Translations under genes and position numbers: made by a program
Assembly: GCA_002311025.1 (NCBI GenBank)
Contig: DBYY01000001.1
Coordinates: 186,001-250,000 of the forward strand
DNA: 64,000 nucleotides
Reading direction: 5' to 3'
Origin: Candidatus Proelusimicrobium tauri
GTDB lineage: Bacteria > Elusimicrobiota > Elusimicrobia > Elusimicrobiales > Elusimicrobiaceae
In this document: positions 39,978 to 48,651 of the stretch, one piece after another
Layout: every line of letters begins with the position of its first letter
Position numbering within the stretch: position 1 is the stretch's first letter
The notes under the pieces: model-generated
Seen by the model: the letters and a program-made list of their open reading frames with translations, nothing else
Told to the model about the DNA's origin: nothing
Databases searched by the model: none

Positions 39978-40048
39978 CTTCCGGGCTAGGACTCGAACCT
40001 AGAAATTCTCCTCCAAAGGGAGATGTGTTACCATTACACCACCCGGAA
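39978..40048 (-). tRNA. tRNA-Gln (anticodon UUG)
   Basis: On the minus strand the acceptor stem TTCCGGG pairs with CCCGGAA, with discriminator G. The anticodon stem TCTCC/GGAGA encloses CTTTGGA, giving anticodon TTG. The T arm is CTAGG-TTCGAGT-CCTAG. CCA is not encoded. Confidence 0.95.
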
Positions 40049-40056
40049 TTACTTTT

Positions 40057-40078
40057 AAAAATCGCCCGAAGGCGATTT
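40057..40078 (-). terminator. Intrinsic terminator between spoVG and tRNA-Gln
   Basis: On the minus strand an 8-bp stem (AAATCGCC / GGCGATTT) with a TTCG tetraloop is followed by a T run. It lies only about 8 bases before the tRNA, downstream of the presumed tRNA promoter at 40133-40161, so it may act as an attenuator or processing site for the tRNA transcript. Confidence 0.65.
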
Positions 40079-40097
40079 CTTTAAATTGTTAAATTAA

Positions 40098-40163
40098 AGT
40101 TGCCTTAAACAAATTTGCCTGACTATGTATATATTATATCTTTTTTATTTGTTTAAGGCAACT
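40098..40163. repeat. 17-bp perfect inverted repeat enclosing a promoter
   Basis: The arms AGTTGCCTTAAACAAAT (40098-40114) and ATTTGTTTAAGGCAACT (40147-40163) flank a 32-base AT-rich segment. On the minus strand TTGCCT (40161-40156), 17 bases, TATAAT (40138-40133) forms a promoter directed at tRNA-Gln, with its -35 box inside one arm. Confidence 0.7.
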
Positions 40164-40178
40164 ATTTTATTTCAGAAT

Positions 40179-40496
40179 TTATTTTGCTTCAGGAGTTTCA
40201 GCAGGTGTTTCTTGCGCGGGTTTAGTTGCACCGGCAGGATTTTTTGCTAATTCTTCATTATAGGCTTTAAGAATATTTTCTTCTAAATATTGTCTAAATT
40301 CTTGATTAATCGGATGGACCATATCTTTGTGGGAACCATCGGGTAATTTTCTTGAAGGCATGCAAAGGAAAACTCCTTTTGCCCCTTCAACTACTTTCAT
40401 ATTGCGTACCACAAAAGAGTCATCAAAAGTTACGCTTGCAAATGCTTTAAGGCGTTCTTCTCCCATTAAGTGGATTCTAATTTCTGTTATTTTCAT
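40179..40496 (-). CDS. spoVG: Regulatory protein SpoVG
   Basis: A 105-residue protein. The first 85 residues are classic SpoVG: MKITEIRIHL, ERLKAFASVTFDDSFVVRNMKVVEG, GVFLCMPSRK and HPINQEFR. SpoVG binds nucleic acids and, outside spore formers, acts as a post-transcriptional or transcriptional modulator. The last 20 residues are an Ala/Pro/Glu-rich tail. ATG 40496 has GGAGGG 7 bases upstream, inside the end of ispE; a longer TTG start at 40511 is less likely. The ispE neighbourhood is also seen in Bacillus. Confidence 0.93.
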   Translation of the reverse strand: MKITEIRIHLMGEERLKAFASVTFDDSFVVRNMKVVEGAKGVFLCMPSRKLPDGSHKDMVHPINQEFRQYLEENILKAYNEELAKNPAGATKPAQETPAETPEAK

Positions 40497-40498
40497 TT

Positions 40499-41401
40499 TT
40501 ATGCCCTCCAAAAATGTGCTAAAAATGTATCTTTGTCTTCTATTTTCGTTGCTGCTTCTAGTGCTTTAGAACCGTCTTCAAAAAATCCTACTACACTAGA
40601 TCCGGAACCGGACATTATTACATATTCCGCTCCCAGAACTTTCAGTAGTTCCTTTGTTTTCTTAATTACATCTAAACGGGAAAGGACACCATCTTCAAGT
40701 TTATTATACATCAGATTACCCCAACTGCTTATAGGGCAACCCTTTTTTACATCTTCAAGTATTTTATTAAGATTAGAGATATTTGTCAACATCTTTTCTT
40801 TTGAGTTAATTTTCAACTCTTTATAGGCCAAAGCCGTATCGCTTGGTATTTTGGGATAAACAATAAGAAGTGCCGGCGATTTTAAATTGCTTTTAACCGG
40901 GGTTAGTTTTTCACCTATACCTTGTGCTCTGAAAAAAGTTCCTTTTTCCAGAAAAACGGGAACATCGGCACCGAGTTTTGCGCCTATTTTATTTAAATCT
41001 TTCATTCTTTTGGCATTTAGTTCAATAGAATAAAGAGAGCATAGACCAAGCAAAACAGAAGCCGCGTCGCTTGAACCACCGCCAAGTCCCGCTCCTAGTG
41101 GAATATTTTTTTCAACGCGGATTTCACATTTTGCTTTAATTCCGAAATATTCAAAAAAAGCATCAGCGGCTTTGTAAACCAAATTTGTTTTATCTTCTTT
41201 TAGATTCGCGCCGTAAGTTCCGCGCATTTTTATAGAAATGATTACTTCTTTTGCGGGCTCAACACTTATTTTTATATCATCACCCCAAGATATTTTTGCA
41301 AATAAAGTATCAATTTCGTGATAACCGTCAGGCCTTTTGCCTAAAACTTCCAAAAATAAATTTATTTTTGCAGGTGCGAAAACAGATATTTCACTATTCA
41401 T
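40499..41401 (-). CDS. ispE: 4-diphosphocytidyl-2-C-methyl-D-erythritol kinase
   Basis: A 300-residue GHMP kinase. The N-terminal FAPAKINLFLEVLGKRPDGYHEIDTL and the ATP loop PLGAGLGGGSSDAASVL (about 94-110) are diagnostic, as is the late MSGSGSSVVGFF motif. It phosphorylates the 2-hydroxyl of CDP-methylerythritol in the MEP isoprenoid pathway, so this organism uses that route. The start codon overlaps the MORN gene by eight bases, and spoVG begins two bases after the stop codon. Confidence 0.95.
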   Translation of the reverse strand: MNSEISVFAPAKINLFLEVLGKRPDGYHEIDTLFAKISWGDDIKISVEPAKEVIISIKMRGTYGANLKEDKTNLVYKAADAFFEYFGIKAKCEIRVEKNIPLGAGLGGGSSDAASVLLGLCSLYSIELNAKRMKDLNKIGAKLGADVPVFLEKGTFFRAQGIGEKLTPVKSNLKSPALLIVYPKIPSDTALAYKELKINSKEKMLTNISNLNKILEDVKKGCPISSWGNLMYNKLEDGVLSRLDVIKKTKELLKVLGAEYVIMSGSGSSVVGFFEDGSKALEAATKIEDKDTFLAHFWRA

Positions 41402-42437
41402 TTGAAGATATTCCTTCCTTATAATTTTCTCGAATTTTTATTTGTCCGTTTTTATGAAAGAGAGTCCTTTTCCCTTCCAAAAGGCCATTGTGATAATTCT
41501 CTTGTAAATATAAAGAACCATCTTCAAAATAACCTTTTCTTTGTCCTTCAAGTTTACCGTTGACGTAAAACTCTTCATAAAGTATTTGCCCGCTTTCATA
41601 ATAAAGACGGCGTGACCCTTCGAGTTTATCATCTTTGTAATTTTCGTGAGAAGAAGCCTTTCCTTCGCGATAGTATATTTCTCTCGTGCCGTTTAATTTA
41701 TCTTCTTTATATTCTTCCAAAAGAATTAATTTTCCGTTAGGGCCGAAAAGTTGATGTTTTCCGTCAACCATACCGTTTTTATAATCAATTCTCTCTTCGG
41801 ATAGAACATTATGGACAAAGTTGTATAAAATCGTTTGGCCGTTTTTTAAACCTTTTTCGTATTGCTCAATGGCAATTAAGCGACCGTTTTGGTCATAAAT
41901 ATTTACCTTACCTTGCGGTAAACCTTTTTCAAAATAGGCTTCTTTTTTCAAACTGCCGTTGCTGTAAAATTCTTTTGCTTGTCCGCTATAAGGTTGTCCG
42001 CTTTCTTTTACCACAGAACCTTGTTTGTTCAAAATCTGGCGGGCAACTTCTTTACCGTTATCGTAGAAAACTCTTTCAAAAACCGAGCGTGCAAAAGTCT
42101 TGCCGATATCCTTTTTATTTTCCTTTGTATCGATTTTTATTTTTGTTTCTTTTTTAGATTGTAAAACGCCGTTTTGGTAAGTTTCTTTTAAAATTACTTC
42201 TTTACTTTGCACATCGCGCACCATAAGTTGTCCGTCAATTTTGCCGTTCTTATAACGTTTTGTGCATTCAAAGGCGGAGTAGTATTCTTTAACTTCGCCT
42301 TCAGGAATAACGCCCTGAGTTATAAATATATTTTTATTTTGTTTCTCCGTTGCTACAAGTTCAACTTTATAAAAATATTTTGTATCGCCCAAGACAATGG
42401 AAATATGTTCTTTGTTTTTTGTTTTCATCAATACCAT
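41394..42437 (-). CDS. MORN-variant repeat protein (YwqK-like)
   Basis: A 347-residue protein built from about ten copies of a 20-25 residue MORN_2-type repeat, such as YEKGLKNGQTILYNF, YKDDKLEGSRRLYYESGQIL and YHNGLLEGKRTLFHKNGQIK. Such repeats form elongated beta sheets; family members are sometimes named as YwqK-type antitoxins, although no toxin gene is nearby. There is no signal peptide. Translation may begin at ATG 42437 or 42428; neither has a ribosome binding site, and a promoter-like TTGATT-17-GATAAA (42466-42438) would give a leaderless transcript starting close to 42428. First gene of the ispE-spoVG operon. Confidence 0.8.
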   Translation of the reverse strand: MVLMKTKNKEHISIVLGDTKYFYKVELVATEKQNKNIFITQGVIPEGEVKEYYSAFECTKRYKNGKIDGQLMVRDVQSKEVILKETYQNGVLQSKKETKIKIDTKENKKDIGKTFARSVFERVFYDNGKEVARQILNKQGSVVKESGQPYSGQAKEFYSNGSLKKEAYFEKGLPQGKVNIYDQNGRLIAIEQYEKGLKNGQTILYNFVHNVLSEERIDYKNGMVDGKHQLFGPNGKLILLEEYKEDKLNGTREIYYREGKASSHENYKDDKLEGSRRLYYESGQILYEEFYVNGKLEGQRKGYFEDGSLYLQENYHNGLLEGKRTLFHKNGQIKIRENYKEGISSNE

Positions 42438-42470
42438 TTTATCAAAAAAGAGGGGGTAAAAATCAAGTGT

Positions 42471-42499
42471 TTGCTTTTAGGTTCTTAATTTAATAAAAT
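42471..42499 (+). promoter_or_regulatory. Probable ppdK promoter
   Basis: TTGCTT (42471-42476), 17 bases, TAAAAT (42494-42499). Start site near 42506, shortly before the gene. Confidence 0.55.
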
Positions 42500-42536
42500 G
42501 ATATTATATTTTAAATAAATGGAGAGTAAACAAGAT

Positions 42537-45287
42537 ATGTCAGTTAAAAAGAAAACTGCAACAAAGAAATATGTTTACCATTTCGGTGGCGGTAAAGCCG
42601 ACGGAAATGGCTCAATGAAGGAACTTTTGGGCGGCAAAGGCGCAAACCTTGCGGAAATGGCCGGTCATCCCAAACTCAAATTACCCGTTCCTCCCGGTTT
42701 TACAATAACCACAGAAGTTTGTACATATTATTGGAATAATAAAAGAACCTATCCTAAAACTTTAAAGGCAGCTGTTGAAGAAAACCTTAAAAAAGTTGAA
42801 AAAGAAACAGGCAAGGTTTTCGGTTCCCAAACAAATCCGCTTTTGGTATCAGTTCGCTCCGGCGCAAGAAGCTCAATGCCCGGTATGATGGAAACAATTT
42901 TAAACGTCGGTTTGACTTTAAAAACTATCCCCGGTATGATTGCCAAAACCAAAAATGAAAGATTCGTCTATGATGCTTACAGACGTTTGATTATGATGTA
43001 TTCCGACGTCGTTATGGAAAAAGCCGCCGGTATTGAACCTAAAGACGATAAAGGTATCCGCAAAATTTTGGATGAAATGCTTTTTGATGTAAAAGCCAAA
43101 AAACACTATAAATCAGATACCGAACTTACCGTTGCGGATTTAAAAGATCTCTGCGAAAAATTTAAAAAGGAAGTTAAAAAAGTTTTAGGCAAAGAATTCC
43201 CGGATGATCCTCAAGAACAACTTTGGGGTGCAATCGGTGCAGTTTTTGCCTCTTGGAACGGTAAAAGAGCCGTTGCTTACAGAAACATTGAAAAAATCCC
43301 TCATGATTGGGGTACAGCCGTAAACGTTCAAACAATGGTTTTCGGTAATATGGGTGAAACCAGCGCCACCGGCGTTGCCTTTACAAGAAACCCCGGTAAC
43401 GGTGATAGCCACTTCTATGGTGAATATCTTGTCAACGCTCAAGGGGAAGACGTTGTTGCCGGTATCAGAACCCCCAGCCCGATTAACAAATGGTCTGTTT
43501 CCGGTCACGGTAACGACGATAAGTTTTTACAAGTTGTAATGCCTAAAGCATATAAAGAACTTGATGCTATCCAAAAACGTCTTGAAAAACACTTCAGAGA
43601 TATGCTCGATATTGAGTTCACTATTGAAGAAAACAGACTTTGGCTTTTACAATGCCGCGTCGGTAAGAGAAACGGTATCGCAGCAGTTCAAATGGCACTT
43701 GATATGGTAAAAGAAAGACTTATCAACAAAAATCAAGCCGTTTTACGCGTAAGTCCTGCCCAACTCGACGAACTTTTACACCCTATCGTAGATCCTAAAG
43801 CCGAAAAAGCCGCTAAACCTTTAGCAAAAGGTTTACCTGCCGGCCCCGGCGGTGCTTGCGGTTATATCGTTTTTGATACCCAAACTGCTATTGCGGCAAG
43901 AAAAGCAGGCAAAGAAGTTATTTTAGTCAGGGAAGAAACCAACCCCGAAGATGTTGAAGGTATGCGCGCAGCTGCTGCTATTTTAACAGCACGCGGCGGT
44001 ATGACTTCCCACGCAGCATTAGTTGCCCGCGGTTGGGGTAAATGCTGTATCGTTGGTTGCAGTGAAATTTCCGTCAATTTAGCAAAACGCACAATGACCG
44101 TTGCCGGTAAAACCTTTAAAGAAGGCGACTGGCTTACCTTAAACGGAACACGCGGTTTAGTTTATGAAGGCAAACTTAATATGTTAGACGGCGGAACTTC
44201 CAACAAAAACTTAGCTGCTTTCTTAAAAATTTGCGACAGCGTAAGAAAATTAGGCGTCAGAGCCAATGCCGATAACCCCGCAGATGCCCAAAAAGCACGT
44301 GATTTCGGTGCAGAAGGTATCGGTTTATTCAGAATTGAACACATGTTCTACGGTGCCAATTCCGAAAAACCGCTTTTCGCCTTACGCAAAATGATTTTAT
44401 CCAGCACAAAAGAAGAACGCGTTAAAGCCTTAAATGAAATCTTCCCTTATATGAAGAACGATATTAAGGCAACCTTAAAAGCAATGGCAGGCTACCCTGT
44501 AACAATTCGTTTAATGGATCCTCCTTTACACGAATTCGTGCCGCATAGCAAAGATGCCGTTGCCGCAATTTGTAAAGCCTTAAAGATTAGCGAAGTTGAA
44601 TTCAAAAAACGCGCCGATGCTTTAGCCGAAGTCAACCCGATGATGGGTCACCGCGGTATCCGCCTTGGTGTAACTTATCCGGAAATTACTTCTATGCAAG
44701 CACGCGCCATTTTTGAAGCCGCCGCTGAACTTATTAAAGAAGGTTTAAAAATTAAACCGGAAATTATGATTCCTGTTGTTTGTGTTGATAAAGAAATCAT
44801 TTCCCAAAAACCTTTGATTGAAGAGGCTTATAAACAAGTTCTTGCCAAAACCGGCAAAAAGATGGAATACAAAGTCGGCACGATGATTGAAATCCCCAGA
44901 GCAGCAATTACTTCAGCAAAAATTGCCGCTGTTGCAGATTTCTACTCTTTCGGAACAAACGACTTAACTCAAATGAGTTTTGGTTTCTCCAGAGATGATA
45001 TAGGTGCTTTTGTTCCTTCTTATATTGAACAAGGTGTTTTGAAACACGATCCGTTCCAAATTTTGGATCAGGAAGGTGTCGGATTCTTAATTAAACACGC
45101 AGTTAAAGCCGGCCGCGAAGTTAAACCGAAACTCAAAATCGGTATTTGCGGTGAACACGGTGGTGAACCCTCCAGCGTAGAGTTCTGCCACAGAGAAGGT
45201 TTTGACTATGTTTCCTGCTCACCCTTCCGTGTACCTATAGCAAGACTTGCCGCTGCCCAAGCAGCTGCCAAGAAACTTGTTAAATAA
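42537..45287 (+). CDS. ppdK: Pyruvate, phosphate dikinase
   Basis: A 916-residue enzyme that interconverts pyruvate, ATP and phosphate with phosphoenolpyruvate, AMP and pyrophosphate. N-terminal ATP-grasp part: YHFGGGKADG, LGGKGANLAEM, VSVRSGARSSMPGMM. Central phosphohistidine domain: ARGGMTSHAALVARGWGKCCIVGC (His about residue 472). C-terminal TIM barrel: GLFRIEHMFYG, NPMMGHRGIRLG, FYSFGTNDLTQM and GICGEHGGEP. Length is typical. In fermentative anaerobes it often works in PPi-linked glycolysis. ATG 42537 has GGAG 12 bases upstream; ATG 42519 is an alternative without a ribosome binding site. A terminator follows. Confidence 0.97.
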   Translation: MSVKKKTATKKYVYHFGGGKADGNGSMKELLGGKGANLAEMAGHPKLKLPVPPGFTITTEVCTYYWNNKRTYPKTLKAAVEENLKKVEKETGKVFGSQTNPLLVSVRSGARSSMPGMMETILNVGLTLKTIPGMIAKTKNERFVYDAYRRLIMMYSDVVMEKAAGIEPKDDKGIRKILDEMLFDVKAKKHYKSDTELTVADLKDLCEKFKKEVKKVLGKEFPDDPQEQLWGAIGAVFASWNGKRAVAYRNIEKIPHDWGTAVNVQTMVFGNMGETSATGVAFTRNPGNGDSHFYGEYLVNAQGEDVVAGIRTPSPINKWSVSGHGNDDKFLQVVMPKAYKELDAIQKRLEKHFRDMLDIEFTIEENRLWLLQCRVGKRNGIAAVQMALDMVKERLINKNQAVLRVSPAQLDELLHPIVDPKAEKAAKPLAKGLPAGPGGACGYIVFDTQTAIAARKAGKEVILVREETNPEDVEGMRAAAAILTARGGMTSHAALVARGWGKCCIVGCSEISVNLAKRTMTVAGKTFKEGDWLTLNGTRGLVYEGKLNMLDGGTSNKNLAAFLKICDSVRKLGVRANADNPADAQKARDFGAEGIGLFRIEHMFYGANSEKPLFALRKMILSSTKEERVKALNEIFPYMKNDIKATLKAMAGYPVTIRLMDPPLHEFVPHSKDAVAAICKALKISEVEFKKRADALAEVNPMMGHRGIRLGVTYPEITSMQARAIFEAAAELIKEGLKIKPEIMIPVVCVDKEIISQKPLIEEAYKQVLAKTGKKMEYKVGTMIEIPRAAITSAKIAAVADFYSFGTNDLTQMSFGFSRDDIGAFVPSYIEQGVLKHDPFQILDQEGVGFLIKHAVKAGREVKPKLKIGICGEHGGEPSSVEFCHREGFDYVSCSPFRVPIARLAAAQAAAKKLVK

Positions 45288-45297
45288 GGTTTGTTAA

Positions 45298-45333
45298 AAA
45301 ATCCCTCCGCCAAAAAGCGGGGGGATTTTTTTT
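45298..45333 (+). terminator. Intrinsic terminator of ppdK
   Basis: A 13-bp stem (AAAATCCCTCCGC / GCGGGGGGATTTT, one T-G pair) with a 6-base loop, followed by a long T run. Confidence 0.9.
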
Positions 45334-45344
45334 GTGCTTTTTTC

Positions 45345-45399
45345 TAGGTCTAAAGACCTATTTTTTGATAGGTCTTTTTTTTTATAAAAAATAGGTCTT
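45345..45399. repeat. Cluster of TAGGTCT repeats, partly terminator-like
   Basis: Contains the dyad TAGGTCT-AA-AGACCTA (45345-45360), then ATAGGTCT (45368-45375), then AAAAATAGGTCTT (45387-45399). AAAGACCTAT and ATAGGTCTTT can form a hairpin followed by T, a second ppdK terminator. The last copy lies eight bases before the -35 box of the next gene. Confidence 0.6.
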
Positions 45400-45406
45400 T
45401 TTTCTC

Positions 45407-45435
45407 TTGTTTCCCTAAATATTCTGATATACAAT
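45407..45435 (+). promoter_or_regulatory. Promoter of the duplicated exported protein gene
   Basis: TTGTTT (45407-45412), 17 bases, TACAAT (45430-45435). Start near 45442, about 36 bases before the ATG at 45478. Confidence 0.6.
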
Positions 45436-45477
45436 ATGAGTGTTAGAAACTTTTTTAAAGATAATAAGGAGAAATAT

Positions 45478-47883
45478 ATGTTAAATAAATATTTAATGAG
45501 AATTCTATTATTACTAGGTTTACTTACCCTTTCAAATTATTCTTATGCACAAGGCAGAGTAATTAAAACTATTGTAAAAAATGTTAAAGAAATTCAAAGA
45601 ATTGGCAAAGTTCCAAGTAAGAATGTTAGAGAATGGAAAGAAATCTTTAATCTTCGCAAAACACCAAATATTTCAAGTTCAGAAAAAGTTCTAAAAGAGG
45701 CAAATTTTATTAATACAGGCAAAGTTGTTAACGTTACAGAAAACACAAAAAATGTCATCAATGAAACAAGTAGAATCGCTCCTGTTAAGATAGTTACTAG
45801 TGAAATAAAAGAAGCCTCTTCCACCATTTCTAAAAAAAGTGAAATACCAAGTTATTTTTTAAATAAAAAAAATGCTCCTCTATTGCAAGAACGGGAACTG
45901 ACGAACCAGGAAATTGAAAGTGTCAAATCCTTAGTACGGGATATGTCTAACCCTAAACCTGATCTTATAGAAAGAGGCTTCTCTCACGTGTCTTCCAATC
46001 TTTTTCAAGCAGAAATTAATTTAAATGAAAACATAGTAGTAAAAAATTATTTTTCTTATACCTTTTCCGACGGTCATATGGGATTTAATTCTTCTGAGGT
46101 AAATCATTTTATTTCTAGAAATCCCTTATTTACAGATTATCCTAAAATTATAGAAAACGGTTTCTTTGATGTTTCTGTTTATTACATGGGAAAAGAATAT
46201 AATTTCTTAGATTATATTGTTTCTAAATACCCCAACAAAGAGGAATATAAATTATTAAGAGAGGTATTTCGCGGAGATTTTCAAAGTATTAGACCATTAT
46301 TGGAAGAGCATCCTCAAATGTTTAAGTTATCTCCTGAAGAAATTGAAACAGCTATATATGCCCTAGAACATAGTAAGAGTGTAGAATTTTATAAAAGCGC
46401 GTTTCTTGATGAGAGTTTAGAACTTGCGATGATATATTTTAAGGTTCCTTATGTTTCGGAAGCGAGTCTTGTCTTTATAGTGGGGGAGGAAAAAATCCCC
46501 TATTTACTTGCTTTTAGTGAGAAAACAAAGACCGCTTTTGGTAATATTGCAAAAAATGAAATGATACCTGAAATTAAAGCCTTTTCTCTTGATCACTTAA
46601 ATCAGTTAAGTGAACCTGCTCGCGTAAAGTTTAAGGCAGATAAAATGAAAGAAATTGAATTTTATGTTGATAAATATATTAAGGAAAATAACAATTCTTG
46701 GGAAAATTTAGAAGAATATTTGAAAAAAGCAGAGTCTTTTGCCAATTATGACCTAAGTCCCGCAGAAAGAAGTAAATTTCTAGAAAGTTGGAATTCTGTT
46801 GCCAAAGATACAAAATTATTGAATGCTTCTCAGTCTAAACTTTTTGCCGATACTAAAGAGGTTAAAGTCTTAAAATCACGCACAACGGGCAGAAAAAATA
46901 ATAAACAGATATCAGAACTTTTAGGTGGCACAGATAAAAGTTTCTCAAACGTAGAACAGGAATTAATACAAGGATTAGAAGAGGTTAAGGCTTTAGAAGA
47001 AGCCAAATCCGCAGGACCATCCAAAATCGCAAAAACTTTAATGAAGGGGGAAGCAATGGAAGATATTGTATTATCACAGCCTAAGATTGATATAGGGGAT
47101 GTATCATCATTACCTAAACTACGAGGATGGGATAAGGATTCTACTATAACAGTAAAAAACTATTTTGTTGAAATTGCAGAAACAAAGTATGATGGAAGAC
47201 CTGGTTTTTTCGATACTAACTATACCAGACACCAAAAACCATTTTGGCCGCTTTATTCTCAAATTGTAGAAGATGGCCTTGTTGACGTTACCGTTAAGTA
47301 TAAAGGAAAAGAATATAATTTCTTAGATTATCTTGTTTCAAAATATCCTGAAAAGGCAGAATATAAATTACTAAGAGACGGCTTACGCGGAGAAACTAAT
47401 AATTTTAAAATATTATTTACAAAGTATCCTGAAATGTTTGATATACCTTCTTCCCCCTTAGATCTTGTAAACATTAAAACAACTTTTCTAGATGCTCAAG
47501 ATTTTCAGGTTTATATTACACTTCCCGGAGATTGGGAAAAGGCCAACCTTGTTATTAGAACCTTGCAAGGAAATAATATGGTTGAAATATATAGAGGTAA
47601 ATTTAGGGAGAGATTAATAAAGGAATTTACAAAAGTCGTGGAAAAAGAAATGATACCTGAAATTAAGCAATCTTATATTAACAGTTTAAGCGGGCCTGCC
47701 CTACAAGAGTTTAAAGCAAGAAAGATAAAAGCAATACAAACTTATCTCCGAAATGACCATTGGTATCGTTGCCCTGATTCTTCAATAGAACGTGTGAGAA
47801 AAGCAGAAATTTCTGTTGGTTATGATTTAAATAAACAAGAAATGGAACAAATAAAGCAATGGCTTGAAAATTGGTATAAATAA
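45478..47883 (+). CDS. Exported protein with two copies of an unrecognised module
   Basis: An 801-residue protein. Signal peptide MLNKYLMRILLLLGLLTLSNYSYAQ; ATG 45478 has AAGGAG at the right distance, so an upstream in-frame ATG at 45436 is rejected. The mature protein holds two related units. Unit A (about 180-440) and unit B (about 555-800) share VKNYF near their start, then Y-x-GKEYNFLDY-I/L-VSKYP-x-K-x-EYKLLR with RG five residues later, and EMIPEIK followed by a basic helix about 150 residues on. Between them lies a charged, low-complexity linker. Mature protein has only one Cys. I recognise no family and no catalytic motif. Own promoter and terminator. Confidence 0.75.
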   Translation: MLNKYLMRILLLLGLLTLSNYSYAQGRVIKTIVKNVKEIQRIGKVPSKNVREWKEIFNLRKTPNISSSEKVLKEANFINTGKVVNVTENTKNVINETSRIAPVKIVTSEIKEASSTISKKSEIPSYFLNKKNAPLLQERELTNQEIESVKSLVRDMSNPKPDLIERGFSHVSSNLFQAEINLNENIVVKNYFSYTFSDGHMGFNSSEVNHFISRNPLFTDYPKIIENGFFDVSVYYMGKEYNFLDYIVSKYPNKEEYKLLREVFRGDFQSIRPLLEEHPQMFKLSPEEIETAIYALEHSKSVEFYKSAFLDESLELAMIYFKVPYVSEASLVFIVGEEKIPYLLAFSEKTKTAFGNIAKNEMIPEIKAFSLDHLNQLSEPARVKFKADKMKEIEFYVDKYIKENNNSWENLEEYLKKAESFANYDLSPAERSKFLESWNSVAKDTKLLNASQSKLFADTKEVKVLKSRTTGRKNNKQISELLGGTDKSFSNVEQELIQGLEEVKALEEAKSAGPSKIAKTLMKGEAMEDIVLSQPKIDIGDVSSLPKLRGWDKDSTITVKNYFVEIAETKYDGRPGFFDTNYTRHQKPFWPLYSQIVEDGLVDVTVKYKGKEYNFLDYLVSKYPEKAEYKLLRDGLRGETNNFKILFTKYPEMFDIPSSPLDLVNIKTTFLDAQDFQVYITLPGDWEKANLVIRTLQGNNMVEIYRGKFRERLIKEFTKVVEKEMIPEIKQSYINSLSGPALQEFKARKIKAIQTYLRNDHWYRCPDSSIERVRKAEISVGYDLNKQEMEQIKQWLENWYK

Positions 47884-47886
47884 AAT

Positions 47887-47919
47887 AAAAACCCCTTGCT
47901 AATCGGCAAGGGGTTTTTT
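47887..47919. terminator. Bidirectional intrinsic terminator
   Basis: A 13-bp stem (AAAAACCCCTTGC / GCAAGGGGTTTTT) with a 6-base loop, T run on one side and A run on the other. It separates the exported protein gene from the converging channel-like gene. Confidence 0.9.
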
Positions 47920-47935
47920 ATTAAAGATATTTATT

Positions 47936-48643
47936 TTATTTTTTCTTTTCTTCTTTCTTCTCTTCTTTGCTGGATTTAACTAAATCTCTTAAATATTCTT
48001 CAACAACGGCTTTGCCACCAAGACCAAAGGCCAAGCCGAAAGCAAGACCAAGTGAAGCAAGCAAAATCAAAATAACATCGTTAATTAAAGCAAAGTTTAT
48101 ATGTATTTGTTGCAGAGCCAAAATAACTGCAAAAACAACAATTATAATATTGATTATTTTTGCAAATAAAATGCCACCTTTAGTATCATTTGCTTTTGCG
48201 GAATTTTCCACAAGGTTTTGCATAAAACGTCCAAACAAAAGACCGGCAAATAAAATAACGATACTAACAAAAATATAAGGTATAAAGGCAAGTAATTTAA
48301 TAAGCATTTGACGTATAATAGTAAGTTTTAAACTATCTGCCGCAATCATAATAAAGGCAAGCATTACCGCCCAAGAAACAATAAAGCAAATAACATAAGT
48401 TGGACTTTTGCCAAAACCTATTCTTGTTAAAATTTCATTAACACCTATTTTTGAAGTCCAGTCATCAAGTTTTATAAGGTTTAAGCCCTTTCTAAGTAAA
48501 GTGCTTATCCAGCGGGATAAGAACAAACCCACAAAGAGCATTACCAAAGCAACAATGATGCCGGGTAAAAGTTCTATTGTCTTATTATAGAGCATAACAA
48601 AAGGCTCTATTGTATTATTTGCAAGAGTTTGAAGTTCCGTCAT
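47936..48643 (-). CDS. TM-helix repeat membrane protein (MscS-related, without the channel core)
   Basis: A 235-residue protein with four to five membrane helices. The first (LLPGIIVALVMLFVGLFLSRWISTLLRKGL) and the later (LLAFIPYIFVSIVILFAGLLFGRFMQNLVE) are copies of the conserved TM-helix repeat that accompanies MscS-type channels. The third, LILLASLGLAFGLAFGLGGKAVVEEYLRDL, resembles the Gly/Ala-rich pore helix. The soluble beta domain of MscS is missing; the protein ends in a Lys/Glu tail. A mechanosensitive function is possible but unproven. It lies eight bases after greA on the same strand. Confidence 0.75.
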   Translation of the reverse strand: MTELQTLANNTIEPFVMLYNKTIELLPGIIVALVMLFVGLFLSRWISTLLRKGLNLIKLDDWTSKIGVNEILTRIGFGKSPTYVICFIVSWAVMLAFIMIAADSLKLTIIRQMLIKLLAFIPYIFVSIVILFAGLLFGRFMQNLVENSAKANDTKGGILFAKIINIIIVVFAVILALQQIHINFALINDVILILLASLGLAFGLAFGLGGKAVVEEYLRDLVKSSKEEKKEEKKK

Positions 48644-48651
48644 ATTTTCTC

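Noticed and set aside
41394..42437. Toxin-antitoxin role for the MORN-repeat gene, as implied by YwqK-type names
   Set aside because: No toxin-like gene is adjacent; the neighbours are ispE, spoVG and ppdK.
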